NCBI GenBank assembly: GCA_002254415.1
Contig: NJDR01000016.1
Location: 1 to 9,500 of the forward strand
Source of the DNA: Candidatus Aenigmarchaeota archaeon ex4484_52
Lineage (GTDB): Archaea; EX4484-52
DNA: 9,500 nucleotides
Direction: 5' to 3'
Below, piece after piece: positions 6,134 through 9,500 of the stretch (its first letter is position 1; the number at the start of each line of letters is the position of its first letter). Under the pieces are notes generated by a model, which was given only the letters and a program-made list of their open reading frames with translations, was not told the DNA's origin and searched no databases. The translations under genes were made by a program, and so were the position numbers.

Positions 6134-6748
6134 TAAAGCAATTATTTTATATCCAAAATACAAAAACAAAATATAATTAAAATAAAAATGAGTAATATAA
6201 AATACAACTCTCTTTACAATATTAACTCTCCCAAGTGTTAAATTAAAAATAACATCAAATAAAAAATCATATAAAAAAGTGAGCAAAAATCCAAATATTG
6301 CAATAGAAAAATATTTTTCATAAGGAAAAATACTTGCAATATATGCAACAGGAATTACGCAAATTAAAGGAATAAAAGCCCATCTTTTTTTTAAATCATC
6401 AGATGCAAATAAATAGGTTGTCATCAATATAATGCCAAATATTACTCCGACAAATGAACCAAAAACAATAGAAAAGCACACGCAAAAAAATGTTGTCAAT
6501 TCAAAACCAATTTCAATTGGGCTAAATCTATTCAAAAAAGCGGCAACACCGCATAAAATAATTGCCAAGATAAAAAAAATAAATTTTGGAACAAAAGCAA
6601 TAAACAAAATACAAAATAATGTAAAAATAAAATATTTGTTCTTGTAAATAAAATTTAAATCAATATTTTTTTTTTGTTTTACTTTCTTTTGCTTTTTCTT
6701 GTTTTTTTTAAAAAAAACATCTGCAAATTTTTTAATTTTTTTGTTCAT
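6125..6748 (-). CDS. Polytopic membrane protein with lysine-rich N-terminus, unknown function
   Basis: I do not recognise this 207-residue protein. Residues 1-38 are strongly basic (FFKKNKKKQKKVKQKK) and probably lie in the cytoplasm. About six hydrophobic segments follow: roughly 40-53, 56-71, 82-115 (long enough for two), 124-142, 146-168 and 180-203. The loop RFSPIEIGFEL leading into a small-residue-rich stretch (SIVFGSFVGVIFGIIL) is reminiscent of MreD-like or ECF-transporter S-component proteins, but the resemblance is too loose for a name. I chose the ATG at 6746-6748; an in-frame TTG at 6770-6772 would add eight residues. The gene stands alone on its strand and converges on the RNase P gene with a 9-bp overlap. 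A TATA-like box lies about 31 nt upstream. The long A/T runs coding for the lysine stretch are a possible site of sequencing error. Confidence 0.75.
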   Translation of the reverse strand: MNKKIKKFADVFFKKNKKKQKKVKQKKNIDLNFIYKNKYFIFTLFCILFIAFVPKFIFFILAIILCGVAAFLNRFSPIEIGFELTTFFCVCFSIVFGSFVGVIFGIILMTTYLFASDDLKKRWAFIPLICVIPVAYIASIFPYEKYFSIAIFGFLLTFLYDFLFDVIFNLTLGRVNIVKRVVFYITHFYFNYILFLYFGYKIIALLN

Positions 6749-6770
6749 CTGTAAACTTAGTATTGTGTAC

Positions 6771-6787
6771 AAATATTGTATACAAAA
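6771..6787 (-). promoter_or_regulatory. TATA-like box for the 6125-6748 membrane protein
   Basis: The reverse strand reads TTTTGTATACAATATTT, a near-palindromic AT-rich element centred about 31 nt upstream of the ATG at 6748. If real, it places the transcription start downstream of the alternative TTG start at 6772, which favours the ATG. Confidence 0.35.
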
Positions 6788-6802
6788 TTAATTTTTTTCG
6801 TT

Positions 6803-6815
6803 AAATTTATAAAAT
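6803..6815 (+). promoter_or_regulatory. TATA-like box for the coiled-coil protein
   Basis: AAATTTATAAAAT is centred about 35 nt upstream of the ATG at 6844. With the oppositely directed element at 6771-6787 it makes a divergent promoter region for the two flanking genes. Confidence 0.35.
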
Positions 6816-6843
6816 TAATAATAAAATATTTTATTAAAACGAT

Positions 6844-7275
6844 ATGTTCAATAAAAACAATGAGAAAAAAACAAATGAAGCAGAAGATTTCAAAAAACAA
6901 TTGCTTAATAGAATCAGTATGCTCAATAATATGATTCTTGATGTTAAAAACGAATTAGAAAAAAACACAAACAATGCGAATGCAAGAATTAAAGATATTG
7001 AAAAAGCATTGAATATATTGGATGAGGATCTTTTTGAAATATCTGAAAAATTTAATAAAAGAGAAGAGCCAATTATCAGTTTAACTAAATCCATTTCTGA
7101 TTTAAAATTATTTGCAAAATTATCATTAAAAAATTCTGATTTAATAAAAGAGCAAAAAAAATCAATTGAGGACTTGAGAGTAAAAATTAACAATATGAAA
7201 AAAGAAATGCATGAAGAGGTCTTAATTCCTGTAAAAAAAACTCCATCAAATAAAAATAATCAGAAGAAAAAATAA
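6844..7275 (+). CDS. Coiled-coil protein of unknown function
   Basis: I do not recognise a family for this 143-residue protein. It has no signal peptide or membrane segment and is almost entirely helical in composition. Heptad-like hydrophobic spacing runs through about residues 14-65 (KKQLLNRISMLNNMILDVK, then ARIKDIEKALNILDEDLFEI) and 76-122 (PIISLTKSISDLKLFAKL, then DLIKEQKKSIEDLRVKINNM), broken near Pro76. The tail (130-143) is basic and probably disordered (KKTPSNKNNQKKK). Such a layout suits a cytoplasmic scaffold or a partner of a membrane or filament machine; archaellum FlaC/D-like proteins share this general look, but there is no specific motif. The gene is alone on the + strand between - strand membrane-protein genes. 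The regular heptads and the Glu/Lys-rich composition support it being coding. Confidence 0.75.
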   Translation: MFNKNNEKKTNEAEDFKKQLLNRISMLNNMILDVKNELEKNTNNANARIKDIEKALNILDEDLFEISEKFNKREEPIISLTKSISDLKLFAKLSLKNSDLIKEQKKSIEDLRVKINNMKKEMHEEVLIPVKKTPSNKNNQKKK

Positions 7276-7325
7276 TTTTATTGAAAGAAAAATCAACACG
7301 AATCTTAAAAATTACTTAATTTAAT

Positions 7326-7346
7326 TTAAGAATTTATATTTCTTAA
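7326..7346. repeat. Small inverted repeat between converging genes
   Basis: TTAAGAA (7326-7332) and TTCTTAA (7340-7346) are perfect 7-base arms around a 7-base loop. The element lies 50 bp beyond the coiled-coil gene and at the 3' end of the small - strand reading frame, so it could fold in the ends of both transcripts. It contains only one G-C pair per arm, and with this base composition it may be chance. Confidence 0.3.
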
Positions 7347-7505
7347 TTTTCTCTTCATATAGTCAAGCACTGATATTAAGATATATCCTTGTCTCATTGG
7401 ATAAACTTCAAAAAATTTTTTTTCAAATTTTTTTATATAAGGATTATGCAAAATAGCCATATCTATTTTTATCAACCAAGCCAAATCAATCTCTATAAAA
7501 AACAT
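7326..7505 (-). CDS. Possible small protein of 59 residues, unknown function
   Basis: The 315-bp gap between the coiled-coil gene and the next membrane protein holds one open frame, starting with ATG at 7503-7505 and ending with TAA at 7326-7328. Its product, with segments such as FFIEIDLAWLIKIDMAI, FFEVYPMRQGYILISVLDY and the ending MKRKLRNINS, has a mixed composition with Trp, Met, Gly, Pro and Gln. It looks more protein-like than the Lys/Asn/Phe/Ile strings produced by chance here. Two in-frame stops lie just upstream of the ATG, so it is not obviously the 3' piece of a longer gene. There is no ribosome-binding site and no recognisable domain. It could be a real small protein or a decayed remnant. 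The rest of the gap (7276-7325 and 7506-7590) shows nothing further. Confidence 0.4.
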   Translation of the reverse strand: MFFIEIDLAWLIKIDMAILHNPYIKKFEKKFFEVYPMRQGYILISVLDYMKRKLRNINS

Positions 7506-7590
7506 ATAAGAGAGTTATTATTCTATTGTTTTTTAATCACAAATAAACTATAAAAACTTGCAATTCTTTATTTTGATTTGAAAAAAATTT

Positions 7591-8463
7591 TTATTGTATT
7601 TTTTTTGGTTGTTTTTTCTTGTTAATTTTTAAATACATATTTGAAATAAATCCGCGATTTAAAAGATGAATTATTATTATTCCAAATAAACAAACAAGTA
7701 TAAAAATTATTGCAGTGAATTTGTTTGTTGATGCAAAATTTACAAATATTTGAGTTATTTGCTCCTGCTGTGCGATTTTGCTCATTTGTGCAAAATTAGA
7801 TGCAAGAGAAGGAGATATTTTCAAAAATAAATAAAAAAAAGGGATTAAAATAAATAATAACACTAATATGATGTTTGTAATAATTAAAACCAGCATTCTG
7901 CTTACAGAATATAAAAAATTATTTTTCATCAAATCAATGCTTTGTTTTAGTGCAGGAATAATTTTGTTTTTACCAATAATAATGCTGTAATTTAAATAAA
8001 ATAAAGCAAGAGGAATTGCAACAATAGATATTATGAAAATCAGCCCAAATATTGCACCAAAAAAATAGAGCAATAGCCCAAATTTTACAACAGCTGCTGT
8101 AAAACATACAAAGGAAATTAATGCACTAACACCAATAAAAATAAAAAACAGATAATAAATTCCAACAGATGCCAAAAGTTGCAAAAATATCTCTGAAAAG
8201 TCCTTTTTCAATGATAAAAAATTAATCCTGTTCTTTTCTTTTTTTATAAAATTAAGATATAATTTAACAGCAAAAAAAGAAATAAAAATGCCAAGCATTA
8301 AATTAATTAAAAAAACAAGAATTGATAAAATAATATTTGTCTCTGAAATAACTGCAAATAAACCAGATATAATTATAAAGGGAGCAATAAAAAGAATGTT
8401 TCTTAAATTAAAAGCGAATTTTAATGGTTTTATAAGAGAGTTTTTAATTTTGTCAAAACACAT
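7591..8463 (-). CDS. Six-helix integral membrane protein, unknown function
   Basis: This 290-residue protein has about six membrane segments: roughly residues 22-40, 44-69, 96-120, 128-160 (long), 186-214 and 249-270. Between the fourth and fifth lies KIIPALKQSIDLMKNNFLYS (167-186). This pattern, an amphipathic helix with Ala/Ser/Leu spacing followed by an Asn and a membrane helix, is common in the loosely defined DUF4013/YciC-like or 'glycerophosphodiester phosphodiesterase membrane domain'-like archaeal proteins. No catalytic domain is attached, so enzymatic function should not be assigned. The C-terminus is basic (KINKKKQPKK) and probably cytoplasmic. The gene begins 40 bp after the MscS-related gene on the same strand, so the two may be co-transcribed; a weak TATA-like stretch at about 8490-8500 leaves a separate start possible. 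Assignment to the DUF group is tentative. Confidence 0.8.
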   Translation of the reverse strand: MCFDKIKNSLIKPLKFAFNLRNILFIAPFIIISGLFAVISETNIILSILVFLINLMLGIFISFFAVKLYLNFIKKEKNRINFLSLKKDFSEIFLQLLASVGIYYLFFIFIGVSALISFVCFTAAVVKFGLLLYFFGAIFGLIFIISIVAIPLALFYLNYSIIIGKNKIIPALKQSIDLMKNNFLYSVSRMLVLIITNIILVLLFILIPFFYLFLKISPSLASNFAQMSKIAQQEQITQIFVNFASTNKFTAIIFILVCLFGIIIIHLLNRGFISNMYLKINKKKQPKKIQ

Positions 8464-8503
8464 ATTAATTAAAATCTTTAAGCAAATAAATCTTTAAATA
8501 GTT

Positions 8504-9187
8504 TTAATCTTTTTTCTCAATTTCCTTTATTATTGTATTAAAAAATTCTTTTCCTTCTTCTTTTAAAGCAAATCCTAAACCAATTCCCATTGCAAGAGAT
8601 AATGCAAATATAAAACCACCTAAAATTAAAAGAAATACATTTTCAATAAAAACAATATTTAATCCAATTTCCGAGAGTGCAACATCCAAAAAGAAAAACA
8701 ATATTATTAATTTAATACATAATGCAATTTGATTTTTGAATTTAAAGGTTGTATTTTTTAAATTTCTTGAACAATATTCGCTTACAAGTAATCCGCAAAT
8801 TACAATAACTATTCCAAAAATCAAAGAAGGAAACCATTTTACAAAATCAATTATTAAAAGAGAAATATCCCCTAATTTTAAAACATTTACTGCTGGAATA
8901 AGAAATAATACAAAAACATACCATTTCACAATATCGCCGCTAATCTTGCTTGCACTAACCATTCCAATAGCATTATCTAATTTATGTTCAATTAGGTATT
9001 TGTCAAGACCAAGTTTATATAATATTTTTTTTGTTGCATTGCCAAGTATTTTTGCTATTAATAACCCCAGAAGAATTATAATTATTGCACCAAATATACC
9101 GGGAAGCGTAGCCAACACATTTTGTCCAACAAAAATTATTGGATTCATTACAAATTCTTTTGTAATATTTAGATATTCTGATACCAT
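8504..9187 (-). CDS. MscS-related membrane protein (TM-helix domain, no channel beta domain)
   Basis: This 227-residue protein has about five membrane segments: 24-47, 87-106, 118-138, 154-173 and 182-206. The first reads LPGIFGAIIIILLGLLIAKI and is followed by a basic amphipathic stretch (NATKKILYKLGLDKYL), the 'conserved TM helix' pattern seen at the start of mechanosensitive-channel-like and CmpX-like proteins. The last segment, FALSLAMGIGLGFALKEEGK, is rich in small residues like the pore-lining helix of MscS. The cytoplasmic beta and alpha/beta domains of a true MscS (about 280 residues or more) are absent, and the protein ends 21 residues after the helix. It may be a small membrane-tension sensor, a channel-like protein or a structural relative. 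It precedes the six-helix membrane protein by 40 bp on the same strand. The ATG at 9185-9187 sits about 23 nt from a TATA-like box. Confidence 0.83.
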   Translation of the reverse strand: MVSEYLNITKEFVMNPIIFVGQNVLATLPGIFGAIIIILLGLLIAKILGNATKKILYKLGLDKYLIEHKLDNAIGMVSASKISGDIVKWYVFVLFLIPAVNVLKLGDISLLIIDFVKWFPSLIFGIVIVICGLLVSEYCSRNLKNTTFKFKNQIALCIKLIILFFFLDVALSEIGLNIVFIENVFLLILGGFIFALSLAMGIGLGFALKEEGKEFFNTIIKEIEKKD

Positions 9188-9203
9188 CTATTTTTTTTAA
9201 CAT

Positions 9204-9215
9204 AAATATATATAG
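9204..9215 (-). promoter_or_regulatory. TATA-like box for the MscS-related gene
   Basis: The reverse strand reads CTATATATATTT, centred about 23 nt upstream of the ATG at 9187, close to leaderless spacing. It lies just past the end of the broken lysS reading frame, so the two features do not overlap. Confidence 0.45.
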
Positions 9216-9244
9216 AAACTTTAAATACTTTTCTATTATTTGCT

Positions 9245-9500
9245 TTATTGTGGTGGTGTTGCACTAATAAATTTTGGATAAATATCTATTACATTTAATT
9301 CTTCAATAAATTTTTCTTTGTAATGCCTCTGCCCATGAATTATGGCATTCAAAAGGGTCTGGCACTTTGCTTAATGGCATTCCAATATATTGTTCAAATT
9401 TTTTATCTATGCCTTTTGGGACTTTCCTGAACCTGTCATAATCATCCCAAATATATAAAAATTCTGCACTGCCCAAAATAAAGAATCTGTTTTTTCATTG
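9245..9500 (-). pseudogene. lysS: Class I lysyl-tRNA synthetase fragment, frameshifted and truncated at the 3' end
   Basis: Class I LysRS, found in most archaea and some bacteria, charges tRNA-Lys. The reverse strand encodes part of its catalytic domain in two frames. From the right edge to 9327 it reads GSAEFLYIWDDYDRFRKVPK, then an EQYIGMPLSKVPDPFECHNS stretch ending in WAE. From 9325 to 9248 it continues as HYKEKFIEELNVIDIYPKFI then SATPPQ and stop (TAA at 9245-9247). Removing one C at 9326/9327 joins the halves into WAEHYKEKFIEEL, which matches archaeal enzymes of the Pyrococcus type (WDDYDRFRKVP, DYLGMP, VPDP.GCHESYAEHF). Uncorrected, the first frame stops a few codons later. The remnant ends about 85 codons after the right edge, whereas the family has more than 500 residues, and the MscS-related promoter follows at once. 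Both a single-base indel and loss of the rest of the gene are therefore needed. The HIGH-motif region would lie beyond the window. A sequencing error could explain the frameshift but not the missing 3' part. Confidence 0.82.

Noticed and set aside
6844..7193. Reverse-strand open frame (119 codons, 6834-7193) opposite the coiled-coil gene
   Set aside because: Its hydrophobic Ser/Phe/Leu product is what the complement of a Lys/Asn/Glu-rich helix gives; the + strand frame has heptad structure and a promoter-like element.
7276..7590. Possible CRISPR or direct repeats in the longest gap
   Set aside because: The A/T runs look repetitive but no spaced identical units are present; only one short inverted repeat was found.
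8736..9200. Forward-strand open frame of 154 codons across the MscS-related gene
   Set aside because: It is fully opposite a gene with clear membrane topology and a matching TATA-like box; the product lacks any recognisable pattern.

Overview
The window looks like part of a small, very AT-rich archaeal genome, probably a DPANN-type lineage (Nano-, Pace- or Woesearchaeota-like). Four genes support an archaeon: an archaeal-type ribosomal protein L24, the archaeal/eukaryotic RNase P subunit Rpp21, a pilin with an archaeal class III signal peptide, and a piece of class I lysyl-tRNA synthetase. Several genes also have AT-rich TATA-like boxes about 23-36 nt upstream of the start codon with no Shine-Dalgarno sequence, which fits leaderless or short-leader archaeal transcripts. 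The lineage is inferred from gene content and not proven.

Layout. Positions 1-91 (-) hold the N-terminus of pyruvate kinase, which runs off the left edge and has no normal start codon. Positions 199-471 (-) encode a small secreted or lipid-anchored cysteine-rich protein. It is transcribed divergently from a three-gene + strand cluster at 552-2438: ribosomal protein L24, a bacterial/eukaryotic-type phosphomevalonate kinase overlapping it by ATGA, and a MazG-type pyrophosphohydrolase. Next come phosphoenolpyruvate synthase (2521-4965, complete), a type IV pilin (5138-5692) and RNase P subunit 4 (5816-6133), each apparently with its own transcription start. A polytopic membrane protein (6125-6748, -) converges on the RNase P gene with a 9-bp overlap. 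A soluble coiled-coil protein follows (6844-7275, +). The right third is on the - strand: a 59-codon possible small gene, a six-helix membrane protein (7591-8463), and a five-helix MscS-related membrane protein (8504-9187). The right edge holds a frameshifted and 3'-truncated class I lysS remnant.

Functionally the region mixes information processing (L24, RNase P, lysS remnant), central carbon metabolism (PEP synthase, pyruvate kinase), isoprenoid lipid precursor synthesis (phosphomevalonate kinase), nucleotide-pool housekeeping (MazG) and cell-envelope proteins. I see no mobile element, CRISPR array, tRNA or rRNA, and no defence or biosynthetic cluster that I could call a new system. The points most worth a second look are the phosphomevalonate kinase in an archaeal context and its overlap with a ribosomal protein gene, the ATT at the expected start of pyruvate kinase, and the broken lysS.
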